From Rubrivivax sp. (GTDB lineage: Bacteria > Pseudomonadota > Gammaproteobacteria > Burkholderiales > Burkholderiaceae_C), in contig JAIXYO010000027.1 of assembly GCA_027490215.1 (NCBI GenBank), positions 123,601 through 187,600 of the forward strand: a stretch of 64,000 nucleotides of DNA, in the 5' to 3' direction. The stretch's first letter is position 1. Each line of letters starts with the position of its first letter. A program made the translations under genes and the position numbers. Below the pieces are notes generated by a model, which had not been told where the DNA came from, searched no databases, and saw only the letters and a list, made by a program, of their open reading frames with translations. Of the stretch, positions 18,712 through 28,179 are shown one piece after another.

Positions 18712-19212
18712 TCAAACCACCACGGCCTTGACGATCAGCACATCATCGTTCGGCACGTCGTCGTGGAACCCGTTGCGGCCCGTCTTCACGCCTTCGATTG
18801 CATCGACCACCTCGGTGCCGGCGATCACCTTGCCGAATACGGCGTAGCCCCAACCACTCGACGTCTCGGCCTTGAAGTTCAGGAACTCGTTGTCCTTGGC
18901 GTTGATGAAGAACTGGCCGGTTGCCGAGTGAGGGTCGGAGGTCCGTGCCATTGCCAAGGTGTAGCGCTGATTCTTCAGCCCATTGTTGGCTTCGTTCTTG
19001 ATGGGTTCGCCGCTGGTTTTCTGCTTCATGCCGGGCTCGAAGCCGCCGCCCTGGATCATGAAACCCTTGATCACGCGGTGGAAGATCGTGCCGTCATAAA
19101 AGCCATTGCGTGCGTAGGTGAGGAAGTTGGCTGCGCTGACCGGCGCCTTCACGTCGTCGAGCTCGATCAGCAGCAGGCCGTGCGAGGTGTGCAATTCAAC
19201 TTGGGTTGCCAT
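18712..19212 (-). CDS. ppiB: Cytoplasmic peptidyl-prolyl cis-trans isomerase (cyclophilin)
   Basis: The cyclophilin has 166 residues and no signal peptide. The active-site segments are [38 protein letters not shown] and the conserved [16 protein letters not shown]. It catalyses proline isomerisation during protein folding. It is the cytoplasmic partner of the exported paralog immediately upstream; the two share most active-site residues, suggesting an old tandem duplication. Confidence 0.92.
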   Translation of the reverse strand: MATQVELHTSHGLLLIELDDVKAPVSAANFLTYARNGFYDGTIFHRVIKGFMIQGGGFEPGMKQKTSGEPIKNEANNGLKNQRYTLAMARTSDPHSATGQFFINAKDNEFLNFKAETSSGWGYAVFGKVIAGTEVVDAIEGVKTGRNGFHDDVPNDDVLIVKAVVV

Positions 19213-19253
19213 GGTGTGGTTCCGTGGGGTTAAGAATCTGATACGGGCTGCGC

Positions 19254-19820
19254 TCAGGGCGCGACCGTGGCCTTGATGATGGTCACCGGCTGCAGCGGCA
19301 CGTTTTGGAGACCACCGCGGTTACCTGTCTGCACCGCGCGAATGCGGTCGACCACTTCCATGCCGGAGGCGACCTTGCCGAATACGGCGTAACCGTTGCC
19401 GTCCTGTGACCGGGCAGCGTCGAGGAAGGTGTTGTCCTGCACATTGATGAAGAACTGCGCAGTCGCCGAATTGGGGTCTGACGTGCGCGCCATCGCCAGC
19501 GTGCCGCGGTTGTTGCTCAAGCCATTGCGCGACTCGAGTGGGATCGGTGCGCGGGTGGCTTTCTCCTTCAGATCGGGTGCAAAACCGCCGCCCTGGATCA
19601 TGAAGTTCTCGATCACGCGGTGGAACACCGTGCCGTCGTAATGCCCGGCCTTCACGTACTGCAGGAAGTTGTCGACCGTCTTCGGCGCCTTGGCGGCGTT
19701 GAGTTCCACAACGATGTCACCCAGGCTGGTGCTCACGTTCACCTTCTGGGCGAAAGCCGAAGTGACCGCTGCTGCGGCCAGCATCGCGGCGGCAAGACCA
19801 ATCAAGAATCTGGGACGCAT
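19254..19820 (-). CDS. ppiA: Periplasmic peptidyl-prolyl cis-trans isomerase (cyclophilin)
   Basis: The cyclophilin has 188 residues and a signal peptide ([24 protein letters not shown]). It has the same catalytic core as its neighbour: [34 protein letters not shown] and [16 protein letters not shown]. It is expected in the periplasm. It lies upstream of ppiB on the same strand, 41 bases apart, and downstream of a TPR protein that is also exported. Confidence 0.9.
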   Translation of the reverse strand: MRPRFLIGLAAAMLAAAAVTSAFAQKVNVSTSLGDIVVELNAAKAPKTVDNFLQYVKAGHYDGTVFHRVIENFMIQGGGFAPDLKEKATRAPIPLESRNGLSNNRGTLAMARTSDPNSATAQFFINVQDNTFLDAARSQDGNGYAVFGKVASGMEVVDRIRAVQTGNRGGLQNVPLQPVTIIKATVAP

Positions 19821-19853
19821 GGACGGTCTCTCGAAGAGGGCGTAGATCAGGGA

Positions 19854-20390
19854 TCAGGGTTGCGATGGGCGTGAGGCGGGCTCGTTCAACTTGCGCAGCA
19901 GTGACAGCCTCGGCGGGATTTCCGTGTTGCCGGGCTCCGCCTTCAGCGCGCGCTGGTACGACAGTTGTGCCAGCTGCGCGTACACATCGCCCAGGTTCTG
20001 GTGTGCCGTTGCGAAGCCGGGGTTGGCGCGCAAGGCGCCATCCAGCGCCACGCGAGCCTTGTCGAACTGTCCACGTGCCGCGTACAACACCGCGAGGTTG
20101 TTGTAGGGCTCTGGGACCTCGGGGAAGTCTTCGGTGAGTTGCTGGAACACCACCAGTGCCTCATCGGTGCGACGTGAATCGACCAGCAAGATGCCTTTGA
20201 GCATGCGCAAATCAGGGCGATCGGATTTGGTGGCGAGCAGCGCGTCGATTTGCGCTAGAGCCTCCGTCTGCTGGCCGGAGCGGAACAACTGGGTGATGCT
20301 CGCCACGTCGTCGGCAGCATGGGCCATGCCGGCCGAGAGCCACAGGATCACCATCGCGAAAGCGAGTTGCAGGCGTCGAACGAGGGACAT
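19854..20390 (-). CDS. Exported TPR-repeat protein
   Basis: The protein has 178 residues, with a signal peptide (MSLVRRLQLAFAMVILWLSAGMAHA) and three to four tetratricopeptide repeats. Typical positions are visible in PEPYNNLAVLYAARGQFDKA and ATAHQNLGDVYAQLA. The start at 20390 gives a clean signal peptide; the frame continues upstream without similarity. TPRs mediate protein contacts, and the partner is unknown. It is probably co-transcribed with ppiA. Confidence 0.82.
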   Translation of the reverse strand: MSLVRRLQLAFAMVILWLSAGMAHAADDVASITQLFRSGQQTEALAQIDALLATKSDRPDLRMLKGILLVDSRRTDEALVVFQQLTEDFPEVPEPYNNLAVLYAARGQFDKARVALDGALRANPGFATAHQNLGDVYAQLAQLSYQRALKAEPGNTEIPPRLSLLRKLNEPASRPSQP

Positions 20391-20639
20391 GGGTTCAGGG
20401 GGAAGCGGCTTTGAGGGGTGGGGCGTGCGGGACATTGAGCATGGTGCATCGTCCGAGGGCACGCCGCTATACTGACTTTCGCTCGATTGTAGGTGCGCTG
20501 CTTCTGGCAGGAATCGATCGGTGCGGGTGCTGTTCTTGCTCTGCATTCGTGTGGCCGCGCTGCACAATCGCGGCCCTGTTTCCTTGTAGGCATTTCTGGT
20601 GCGGCTCGCTGTGGCGCCGCATTCCTTGCGACCTTGCTC

Positions 20640-22022
20640 ATGACCTTGCGCATCTTCAATTCCCTGTCCCGCGAGACAGAGGTGTTCACCCCGATCGATG
20701 CGAACCTCGTGCGGATGTATGTCTGCGGCATGACGATCTACGACCTCTGCCATGTCGGTCACGCGCGCTTCATGATGGCCTTCGACGTGACCTGCCGCTG
20801 GCTGAGGGAATTGGGATACGACGTCATCTATGTGCGCAACATCACCGACATCGACGACAAGATCATCAAGCGTGCAGTCGAGCGCAACATTCCCATCCGC
20901 CAGCTGACCGACGAGATGACCGTTGCGATGCACGAGGACGTGGCTGCGCTCGGCATCCTGCCGCCGACCCACGAGCCTCGGGCCACCGAGCATGTGCCTG
21001 CGATGCTGAAGATGATCAGCACGCTCGAAGCCAAGGGATTGGCCTACCGATCGCCCAACGGCGACGTCAACTATGCGGTGCGCAAGTTCCCGGCCTATGG
21101 ACGCTTGTCCGGCAAATCGATCGATCAGCTGCGCGCTGGCGAGCGCGTCGCGGTGCTCGATGGCAAGGAAGATCCGCTGGACTTCGTGCTGTGGAAGTCA
21201 GCGAAAGACAGCGAGCCCGCCGACGCGAAGTGGGAAAGTCCGTATGGCACGGGTCGCCCGGGGTGGCACATCGAGTGCTCCGCCATGAGCTGCGCGCTGC
21301 TCGGTGAGCACTTCGACATCCATGGCGGTGGCCTTGATCTGCAGTTCCCGCACCACGAGAACGAGATCGCGCAAAGTGAAGGCGCGTCTGGCCACAAGTA
21401 CGTCAACGTCTGGATGCACAACGGCTTCCTCAACGTCGACAACGAGAAGATGTCGAAGTCGCTCGGCAACTTCTTCACCATTCGCGATGTGCTCAAGCGC
21501 TACGACGGCGAGACGATTCGCTTCTTCATGCTGCGCACCCACTACCGCAGCCCGTTCAACTTCAGCGACACCAACCTCGACGATGCGCGGCAGGCACTGC
21601 GGCGGATGTACACCGCGCTGGCGAGTGTGGATGTGGCTGACGACGAAGGCGCAGAGATCGACTGGACGCAGCCGCAGGCTGCGACCTTCCGGGCCGAGAT
21701 GAACGAGGACTTCAACACGCCCGGTGCGGTTGCGGTGCTGTTCGATCTGGCCGGCGAGGTCAATCGCACCCGTTCGCCGCAGGCCGCGCGGCTGCTCAAG
21801 TTGCTGGGCGGCGTCCTTGGCCTGTTGCAGCAAACTCCGCAGACCTTCCTGCAGGCGGGCAGCGGGCTCGACGAGTCGCGCATTGATGCCCTGATCGCCG
21901 AGCGCCAGGCCGCGAAGGCAGCGCGCAATTTCGCGCGAGCAGATCAGATCCGCCAGGAGCTCGCAGCGCAGTCCATCGTGCTGCAGGATTCCCCGCAAGG
22001 CACCACCTGGGTCAAGGCTTGA
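20640..22022 (+). CDS. cysS: Cysteinyl-tRNA synthetase
   Basis: CysS charges tRNA-Cys. The 460-residue protein has the zinc-binding Cys in YVCGMTIYD, the HIGH-equivalent HVGH, the second zinc ligands in [10 protein letters not shown] and [10 protein letters not shown], and the KMSKS loop ([10 protein letters not shown]). The start [12 protein letters not shown] is at 20640; an in-frame upstream extension to 20493 has no similarity. It opens the conserved cysS-glycosylase-accA-tilS-lysC stretch. Confidence 0.95.
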   Translation: MTLRIFNSLSRETEVFTPIDANLVRMYVCGMTIYDLCHVGHARFMMAFDVTCRWLRELGYDVIYVRNITDIDDKIIKRAVERNIPIRQLTDEMTVAMHEDVAALGILPPTHEPRATEHVPAMLKMISTLEAKGLAYRSPNGDVNYAVRKFPAYGRLSGKSIDQLRAGERVAVLDGKEDPLDFVLWKSAKDSEPADAKWESPYGTGRPGWHIECSAMSCALLGEHFDIHGGGLDLQFPHHENEIAQSEGASGHKYVNVWMHNGFLNVDNEKMSKSLGNFFTIRDVLKRYDGETIRFFMLRTHYRSPFNFSDTNLDDARQALRRMYTALASVDVADDEGAEIDWTQPQAATFRAEMNEDFNTPGAVAVLFDLAGEVNRTRSPQAARLLKLLGGVLGLLQQTPQTFLQAGSGLDESRIDALIAERQAAKAARNFARADQIRQELAAQSIVLQDSPQGTTWVKA

Positions 22023-22024
22023 CC

Positions 22025-22669
22025 GTGTCCGCCCTGACGACACCACCCGCCTATTGGGAGGATGCGTGCAAGCACCTTGCGAAGCGCGACCGGGTGATGC
22101 GCAAGCTGATCCCGAAGTGCGGCAACGGCCACCTCAAGGGGCGCGGCGATGCCTTCACCACACTGGCCCGGTCGATCGTCGGGCAGCAGATTTCGGTGAA
22201 GGCGGCTCAGACGGTGTGGGACCGCTTCGTGGCGGCGGTGCCTGGCGGCGCCGAGCATCTGCGGCCGGCGAGCGTGCTGAAGCTGCGGTTGCCAGAGATG
22301 CGTGCGGCCGGCCTGTCGGCGCGCAAGGTCGAGTACCTGAACGACCTGGCTCAGCATTTCACGGCCGGTACGGTGCATGAGCGGCAGTGGTCCGAGATGG
22401 ACGACGAGGCCATCGTCGACGAACTGGTCGCGATCCGCGGCATCGGCCGCTGGACGGCCGAGATGTTCCTGATGTTCCACCTGATCCGCCCGAACGTGCT
22501 GCCGCTCGACGATGCCGGGCTGATCAAGGGCATCAGCGTCAACTACTTCAGCGGCGAGCCGGTGTCGCGCGCCGAGGCCCGCGAGGTCGGCGATGCCTGG
22601 GCGCCGTTCCGGTCAGTCGCCACCTGGTACATCTGGCGCAGCCTCGACCCGGTGCCCGTAAACTACTGA
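22025..22669 (+). CDS. DNA-3-methyladenine glycosylase (HhH-GPD, AlkA type)
   Basis: The base-excision repair enzyme removes alkylated purines. Its 214 residues contain the helix-hairpin-helix and catalytic loop IRGIGRWTAEMFLMFHL followed by PNVLPLDDAGL, where the second Asp of the DD pair is the catalytic residue. The QQISVKAA segment typical of the family is at about residue 56. No FeS cluster cysteines are seen, which excludes MutY/Nth. The start is probably the GTG at 22025; a TTG at 22019 overlapping the cysS stop is possible. Confidence 0.88.
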   Translation: MSALTTPPAYWEDACKHLAKRDRVMRKLIPKCGNGHLKGRGDAFTTLARSIVGQQISVKAAQTVWDRFVAAVPGGAEHLRPASVLKLRLPEMRAAGLSARKVEYLNDLAQHFTAGTVHERQWSEMDDEAIVDELVAIRGIGRWTAEMFLMFHLIRPNVLPLDDAGLIKGISVNYFSGEPVSRAEAREVGDAWAPFRSVATWYIWRSLDPVPVNY

Positions 22670-22715
22670 CCCGTTCGGTACCTGATGCCGACGGATACCG
22701 CGAGAAGCCCCTGGG

Positions 22716-23687
22716 ATGAGCAAAAGACACTTCCTTGAATTCGAACAGCCCGTCGCTGATCTCGAAACGAAGATCGATGAACTGCGCTATGTGCAGAACG
22801 AATCGGCGGTCGATATCTCCGAAGAGATCGACCGCCTCAGCAAGAAGAGCCTGCAGCTCACCAAGGACATCTATTCCAGCCTCACCCCCTGGCAAGTGAC
22901 GCAGATCGCGCGTCACCCGCAGCGGCCTTACACGCTGGACTACGTCAACGAGATCTTCACCGACTTCCAGGAACTGCACGGCGACCGGCACTTCGCCGAC
23001 GACCAGTCCATCGTCGGCGGGCTGGCGCGCTTCAATGGTCAGGCCTGCATGGTGATCGGACATCAGAAGGGTCGCGACACCCGCGAGCGCGGGGTGCGCA
23101 ATTTCGGCATGTCGCGTCCGGAGGGCTATCGCAAGGCCCTGCGCCTGATGAAGCTGGCCGAGAAATTCGGCCTGCCGATCTTCACCTTTGTCGACACACC
23201 CGGTGCCTACCCTGGCATCGGTGCTGAGGAGCGTGGTCAGTCGGAAGCGATCGGCCGCAACATCTTCGAGATGGCGCAGCTGGAGGTGCCGATCATCGTC
23301 ACCATCATCGGCGAGGGTGGCTCGGGCGGTGCGCTGGCCATCAGCGTCGGCGACCAGTTGCTGATGCTGCAGTACTCGATCTACTCGGTCATCTCGCCGG
23401 AAGGTTGTGCGTCGATCCTGTGGAAGACCTCGGAGCGCGCCGCGGATGCGGCTGAGCAACTCGGCATCACCGCGCACCGCCTGAAGGCCTTGGGGCTGGT
23501 CGACAAGATCGTCAACGAGCCCGTCGGCGGCGGCCACCGCGACGTCAAGGCGATGGCCGCGCAGCTCAAGCGAGCCTTGAACGATGCGCTGCGCCAGGTC
23601 AGCGACCTGAAGCCGAAGGAACTGCTGCAACGCCGCTACGAGCGTCTGCAGACCTACGGCCGGTTCACCGACACCACCGACCGTTGA
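22716..23687 (+). CDS. accA: Acetyl-CoA carboxylase carboxyltransferase alpha subunit
   Basis: AccA with AccD transfers CO2 from carboxybiotin to acetyl-CoA, the committed step of fatty acid synthesis. The 323-residue protein starts [20 protein letters not shown] and has [43 protein letters not shown] and [12 protein letters not shown], all family hallmarks. Length is normal. Confidence 0.96.
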   Translation: MSKRHFLEFEQPVADLETKIDELRYVQNESAVDISEEIDRLSKKSLQLTKDIYSSLTPWQVTQIARHPQRPYTLDYVNEIFTDFQELHGDRHFADDQSIVGGLARFNGQACMVIGHQKGRDTRERGVRNFGMSRPEGYRKALRLMKLAEKFGLPIFTFVDTPGAYPGIGAEERGQSEAIGRNIFEMAQLEVPIIVTIIGEGGSGGALAISVGDQLLMLQYSIYSVISPEGCASILWKTSERAADAAEQLGITAHRLKALGLVDKIVNEPVGGGHRDVKAMAAQLKRALNDALRQVSDLKPKELLQRRYERLQTYGRFTDTTDR

Positions 23688-23706
23688 GCCTTCGAGGCGG
23701 CGGCGC

Positions 23707-25020
23707 GTGACGTCTTCGCCACAGCCGCCCTGTGTGGCCGTCGCCTACAGCGGCGGCCGCGACTCCACCGCACTTCTGCATGCCACGCTGGTCACTGCGC
23801 GTGATCTAGGCGTTGCCGTGGTCGCCTTGCACGTCAATCACCGCCTCAGCACCCACGCCGATTCGTGGCAGCGCCACTGCCGCGATCAATGTGCGCGCTG
23901 GGCGGCCGAGGGTTACCCGCTGTCGTTCGCCGTGGCTCGGCTGCGCAGCCAGCCGCAGCCCGGCGACAGCATCGAAGCCTGGGCCCGCCGCGAGCGCTAT
24001 GCCGCACTCAGGCGGTTGGCCCGGCGCCACCGTGCCGAGCTGGTGCTGCTCGCGCACCATCGCCGCGACCAGGCCGAGACGCTGATCCTGCAAGCGCTGC
24101 GCTCGGCCGGTGTGGCGGGGTTGTCGGGCATGCCGCAAAGCGCCCTGCGTGATGGCCTGCGCTGGGCGCGCCCCTGGCTCGACAAGCCTCGCGCCGCGAT
24201 CGAGGCCTATGTGCAATCGCAGGGTCTCGTCTACATCGATGACGACAGCAACAGTGACGAGCGCTACGCACGCAACCGGCTGCGGCTCCGTGTCTGGCCG
24301 GCGCTGGAACAGGCCTTCCCCGACGTCGAGCCCGCCCTGGCCGCCGCCGCGACCTGGGCACAGCAGGCGACTGCCTGTCTCGACGAGGTGGCCGCTTTCG
24401 ACCTGTCGACGATCGCTGGCGATGAAGGCCTGACGCTCGCCGGGCTTCAGGCGCTCTCGGTGGCGCGTCGGGTCAATGCGCTGCGCGCCTGGCTACGCTG
24501 CCAGACCGGTGCTGCGCCACCCGCCTCGCTGATCACCCGCCTGAACGACGAACTGTTCGGCGACGGTGCGGCCTCGTGGCCGCTGGCGGGTGGTCTGTTG
24601 AGGCGGTATCGGGGGCATTTGACGTGGCGTGTCTCGGCTCTTGCCGCTGAAGTGGCGGTGATGCCTGAAGCGACTCTCAGTATTCGCAGAGCCGGCAGCT
24701 ATCGCCTGCCCGGATGGGGCGGCTGCCTGAGGGCAGTGCGCGTGGGGGAGGGCGGCGTGCCTCTGGCCTGGTTGGCACAGGTCGAATTGCGCGAGCGATC
24801 AGGCGGCGAGCGCTTCCAGGCCGGCATCGGCCGCCCCGCGCGCAGCCTGAAGAAGCAGTTCCAGGCGGTCGAAGTGCCCGCCTGGCAGCGAGCCGGCCCG
24901 CTGGTCTACAGCGGCGGCCAACTGGTCTTCGTGCCCGGCCTGGGTATCGATGCGCGGGTGATCGGCCTGCCGGGGCAGCCACAGGTGACGCTGCAATGGG
25001 AATCGGCCGGGCCGGCGTGA
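23707..25020 (+). CDS. tilS: tRNA(Ile)-lysidine synthase
   Basis: TilS makes lysidine at the wobble position of the CAU-anticodon tRNA-Ile, an essential tRNA modification. The PP-loop is AYSGGRDSTALLHA at residues about 14-27, with the family segments LALHVNHRLS-like VVALHVNHRLS, LLAHHRRDQAET and DDSNSDERYARNRLR. The C-terminal substrate-binding domain follows (GGERFQAGIGRPARSLKKQFQ). The 437-residue protein starts at a GTG at 23707, 19 bases after accA. Confidence 0.92.
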   Translation: MTSSPQPPCVAVAYSGGRDSTALLHATLVTARDLGVAVVALHVNHRLSTHADSWQRHCRDQCARWAAEGYPLSFAVARLRSQPQPGDSIEAWARRERYAALRRLARRHRAELVLLAHHRRDQAETLILQALRSAGVAGLSGMPQSALRDGLRWARPWLDKPRAAIEAYVQSQGLVYIDDDSNSDERYARNRLRLRVWPALEQAFPDVEPALAAAATWAQQATACLDEVAAFDLSTIAGDEGLTLAGLQALSVARRVNALRAWLRCQTGAAPPASLITRLNDELFGDGAASWPLAGGLLRRYRGHLTWRVSALAAEVAVMPEATLSIRRAGSYRLPGWGGCLRAVRVGEGGVPLAWLAQVELRERSGGERFQAGIGRPARSLKKQFQAVEVPAWQRAGPLVYSGGQLVFVPGLGIDARVIGLPGQPQVTLQWESAGPA

Positions 25021-25114
25021 CAGGTTGCCGCCGGGCACCGCACTGGCGCTTGTAAACTAGAGGGCTTTCCCGAACTCAGCACCAGCAAAGCATCGCTGCG
25101 ATGCACTGAATCCC

Positions 25115-26383
25115 ATGGCCCTGACAGTACACAAATACGGCGGCACCTCGATGGGCTCGACCGAGCGCATCCGCAACGTGGCCAAGCGCGTGGCCAAATG
25201 GGCTCGGGCCGGCCACCAGATGGTGGTTGTGCCGTCGGCCATGAGCGGTGAAACCAACCGCCTGCTCGGTCTGGCCAAAGAGCTGTCCCCGGAGCGCAGT
25301 TCCCCCGAACTCATGCGCGAGCTTGACCTGATTGCTGCAACCGGCGAACAGGTGTCGGTCGGCCTGCTGGCCATCGCCCTGCAAGCCGAGGGCGTGCCCT
25401 CCGTCAGTTACGCGGGTTGGCAGGTGCCGATCAAGACCGATTCGTCCTTCACCAAGGCCCGCATCCAGAGCATCGACGATCAGCGCGTGCGGGCCGATCT
25501 GGCCGCCGGCAAGGTGGTCGTGATCACCGGTTTCCAGGGTGTTGATGAGCAGGGCAACATCACCACGCTGGGCCGTGGCGGCTCGGACACCTCGGCGGTG
25601 GCCGTGGCGGCGGCGCTGAAAGCCGATGAGTGCCTGATCTACACCGACGTCGACGGTGTCTACACCACCGACCCGCGCATCGTGCCAGAGGCACGCCGGC
25701 TGCACACCATCAGCTTCGAAGAGATGCTGGAAATGGCGAGCCTCGGCTCCAAGGTGCTGCAGATCCGCTCGGTGGAGTTTGCAGGCAAGTACCGCGTGCC
25801 GCTGCGCGTGCTGTCGAGCTTCACGCCGTGGGACATCGACATCGTCGAAGAGGCGAAGTCGGGCACGCTGATCACTTTCGAAGAGGACGAAAAAATGGAA
25901 CAAGCCGTCGTATCGGGCATCGCCTTCAACCGCGACGAGGCCAAGATCAGCCTGATCGGCGTGCCGGACAAGCCGGGCATCGCCTTCCAGATCCTCGGCC
26001 CGGTGGCCGATGCGAACATCGACGTCGACGTGATCATCCAGAACGTGTCGCACGATGGCAAGACCGATTTCTCGTTCACTGTGCACCGCAACGACTTTGC
26101 GCGCACGATGGACCTGCTGAAGTCGGCTGTGCTGCCGAAGACCGGCGCGGCCACGCTGTCGGGCGACACCAAGATCTGCAAGGTCAGCATCGTCGGCATC
26201 GGCATGCGCTCCCACGTGGGCGTGGCCAGCAAGATGTTCAGCACCCTCAGCGAGGAGGGCATCAATATCCAGATGATCACCACCAGCGAGATCAAGACCA
26301 GCGTCGTCATCGACGAGAAGTACATGGAGCTCGCCGTGCGTGCGCTCCACAAGGCATTCGACCTGGAACAGGCGCCAGCCTGA
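25115..26383 (+). CDS. lysC: Aspartate kinase
   Basis: LysC phosphorylates L-aspartate, the entry to lysine, threonine and methionine synthesis. The 422-residue protein starts MALTVHKYGGTSMGS and has the catalytic segments GRGGSDTSAVAVAAAL and TDVDGVYTTDPR in the kinase domain. Two C-terminal ACT domains (from about residue 265) carry allosteric sites. It resembles the feedback-regulated class of about 420 residues. The ACT domains should confer lysine and/or threonine inhibition. Confidence 0.96.
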   Translation: MALTVHKYGGTSMGSTERIRNVAKRVAKWARAGHQMVVVPSAMSGETNRLLGLAKELSPERSSPELMRELDLIAATGEQVSVGLLAIALQAEGVPSVSYAGWQVPIKTDSSFTKARIQSIDDQRVRADLAAGKVVVITGFQGVDEQGNITTLGRGGSDTSAVAVAAALKADECLIYTDVDGVYTTDPRIVPEARRLHTISFEEMLEMASLGSKVLQIRSVEFAGKYRVPLRVLSSFTPWDIDIVEEAKSGTLITFEEDEKMEQAVVSGIAFNRDEAKISLIGVPDKPGIAFQILGPVADANIDVDVIIQNVSHDGKTDFSFTVHRNDFARTMDLLKSAVLPKTGAATLSGDTKICKVSIVGIGMRSHVGVASKMFSTLSEEGINIQMITTSEIKTSVVIDEKYMELAVRALHKAFDLEQAPA

Positions 26384-26429
26384 GCATGAAGGCGATGGTG
26401 AGCAGCTAGAATCGAAAGCTGATGTCTGC

Positions 26430-26522
26430 GGAGCTGTGACCGAGTGGCCGAAGGTGCTCCCCTGCTAAGGGAGTATGTGGGCAAAACCTGCATCGAGGGT
26501 TCGAATCCCTCCGGCTCCGCCA
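26430..26522 (+). tRNA. serX: tRNA-Ser (GCU)
   Basis: The 93-base sequence folds as a class II tRNA with a long variable arm. The acceptor GGAGCTG pairs with CGGCTCC, the anticodon GCT is at 26464-26466 in the loop CTGCTAA, the T loop is GGTTCGAATCC, and CCA is encoded at 26520-26522. It decodes AGC/AGU. The accessory region starts immediately downstream, but no integrase gene or second copy of the tRNA 3' end was found in the window. Confidence 0.96.
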
Positions 26523-26532
26523 GCAAGTCTGA

Positions 26533-26556
26533 GCCCTCCCTCGTGGAGGGCTTTTT
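26533..26556 (+). terminator. Rho-independent terminator after tRNA-Ser
   Basis: GCCCTCC (26533-26539) pairs with GGAGGGC (26545-26551) across a short loop, followed by TTTTTC. It lies 10 bases after the tRNA CCA end. Confidence 0.88.
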
Positions 26557-26697
26557 CTTGCCCGAGCCCCGCACAGTGCGGGCCTACGGGCGACGCTGAA
26601 TTCTCTGTTTGGCGATCACTGCGCAATTCCTGGCGTGATGGTCGCCAGACCGCCGGCCATTCTCAGTCGCCCATTTCGCCGGTATAACTTTTCCGCA

Positions 26698-27744
26698 ATG
26701 AAGCTAATCCGAGAAGCCCGCACCTTGAAGGCGAAAAGCATCGCCTCCCTCCGGAGAGGTTTGAGCGCTTTCAACTCCTATGAAGACGATGGAAGAACCA
26801 CGGCCGTTCTCCTACATCTACAACACGCCTGCGAGATGCTTGTGAAGGCGATCTTGGTTCAGAAGCGAGTCGAGGTGTTTGATAGGAAAAGCGGTACGTC
26901 GATCGGTTTCGCGCGCTGCGCCAACCTAGCGCAGTCCGCTGGTCACATAACGAACAGCCAAGCTGGCGTTATGAGGGCCGTCGACTCGCTGAGAGACGCC
27001 GAGCAGCATTGGCTTCTAAAGCTCGACGAGGGCCTGATGTACATGCATGCGCGAGCGCTTGTGACTGTGTTCGACGAAATTCTGAAGTCCCTCTTCCTGG
27101 ACGCCCTCGTCCAACACCTCCCAACCCGTGTGCTTCCTGTGTCCTCTCATGCGCCACAGAACATCGAGATACTCATGGACCGCGAGTACACGCAGATCCG
27201 AGATTTGCTAATGCCAGGCCGTCGGGCGCGTGACGAGGCGCGCGGACGCATTCGAGCGCTGCTCGCTATGGAGTCTCACTTGGTGGAGGACGTTGCCGTT
27301 TCAGAGAAGGACATTGACCGCGTCGAAAACGCCATTCGCACGAACGCCGAGTTCGGCGCAGTTTTCCCACGTCTGACGGCCCTTGGAACGGAGACGTCGG
27401 GAGCCGGTATTGAAGTAACTGTCCATTTCACCAAGAAGCTTGGCGCACCCGTGAAGTTCGTTCCGGCCGACGATGTCGGGGAGGCGGCTGCAGTGCGGCA
27501 GATTGACCTCAGGAACAAGTACCACATTTCTCCGACAGAGCTGGCCAGGAACGTTGGCCTATCCATCCCCAAAGCGGCATTCCTTCGAACGCACTTGAAG
27601 ATCGATGAGGACACTAATCTCCGATACGCGTTCGAGCATGGTGCGGCCAAGTTTCCTTACTTCTCGGAGGGGGCGGTCGAGAAGATGAAGCAAGCTAAGG
27701 CCGACCTTGATGTCGAAGCGCTTTGGAAGGAGCGAAAGCGCTAG
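26698..27744 (+). CDS. DUF3644-like protein next to Wadjet operon
   Basis: The protein has 348 residues. The N-terminal half (residues about 10-150) fits the DUF3644 pattern: AFNSYEDDGRTTAVLLHLQHACEMLVKAILVQ, then DAEQHWLLKLDEGLMYMHARALVTVFDEIL, an all-helical, HEPN-like arrangement. The C-terminal half is mixed and ends with a helix-turn-helix-like region (ISPTELARNVGLSIPKAAFLRTH). I start at the ATG at 26698. It is the first gene after tRNA-Ser and lies upstream of the Wadjet genes on the same strand, so a defence role is plausible but unproven. Confidence 0.65.
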   Translation: MKLIREARTLKAKSIASLRRGLSAFNSYEDDGRTTAVLLHLQHACEMLVKAILVQKRVEVFDRKSGTSIGFARCANLAQSAGHITNSQAGVMRAVDSLRDAEQHWLLKLDEGLMYMHARALVTVFDEILKSLFLDALVQHLPTRVLPVSSHAPQNIEILMDREYTQIRDLLMPGRRARDEARGRIRALLAMESHLVEDVAVSEKDIDRVENAIRTNAEFGAVFPRLTALGTETSGAGIEVTVHFTKKLGAPVKFVPADDVGEAAAVRQIDLRNKYHISPTELARNVGLSIPKAAFLRTHLKIDEDTNLRYAFEHGAAKFPYFSEGAVEKMKQAKADLDVEALWKERKR

Positions 27745-28179
27745 CGGCGCGAGGGTTGCTCATGGTAGTCCTCACGGCATTCCGCTGGAAGATGGCCCAG
27801 TAATCATGAATCGACCCGGATTTTGAGGAGGCTCCATCTTTGCAAGAGTTGAAGCCCCTCGAAACCCGGGGCGGTTCAGTCACTAGCTCATCCTGTGAGC
27901 TACTCGAGCAGTTAAATAGACTATGTTTCCGCAACGAACACTTTGCATAAAAGGGAGAACCGGTCAGGTTTCTGAAGATGTCTGCCCTCTACGAGACTGA
28001 AGCATCTTTAAACCCTCGTGGCGGTTCGGTACTGCCCGTAAAACGGCATCGCAGCGGCATAGTTGGACGCGGCCTATCCAGTTTTGGTCAAGAAACCTGC
28101 AGTCAAGAAAGCTGTCATCAAATAGCGCGGTCACTTTTCAGAAGTCCCTTCGAGCCCAACTAGAACGGGGAACAATTCA
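27745..28179 (+). other. Intergenic region upstream of jetA
   Basis: The 435 bases are lower in GC than the flanks and contain no convincing gene; a 61-codon frame at 27978-28163 lacks a ribosome-binding site and similarity. It probably holds the promoter of the jetABCD operon. No confident promoter match or repeat was found. Confidence 0.5.

Noticed and set aside
25090..25104. Palindrome GCATCGCTGCGATGC before lysC as an operator
   Set aside because: It is short, lies just before the start codon and has no known regulator match.
27978..28163. Small gene before jetA
   Set aside because: It has no ribosome-binding site and no protein-like pattern; it is treated as leader DNA.
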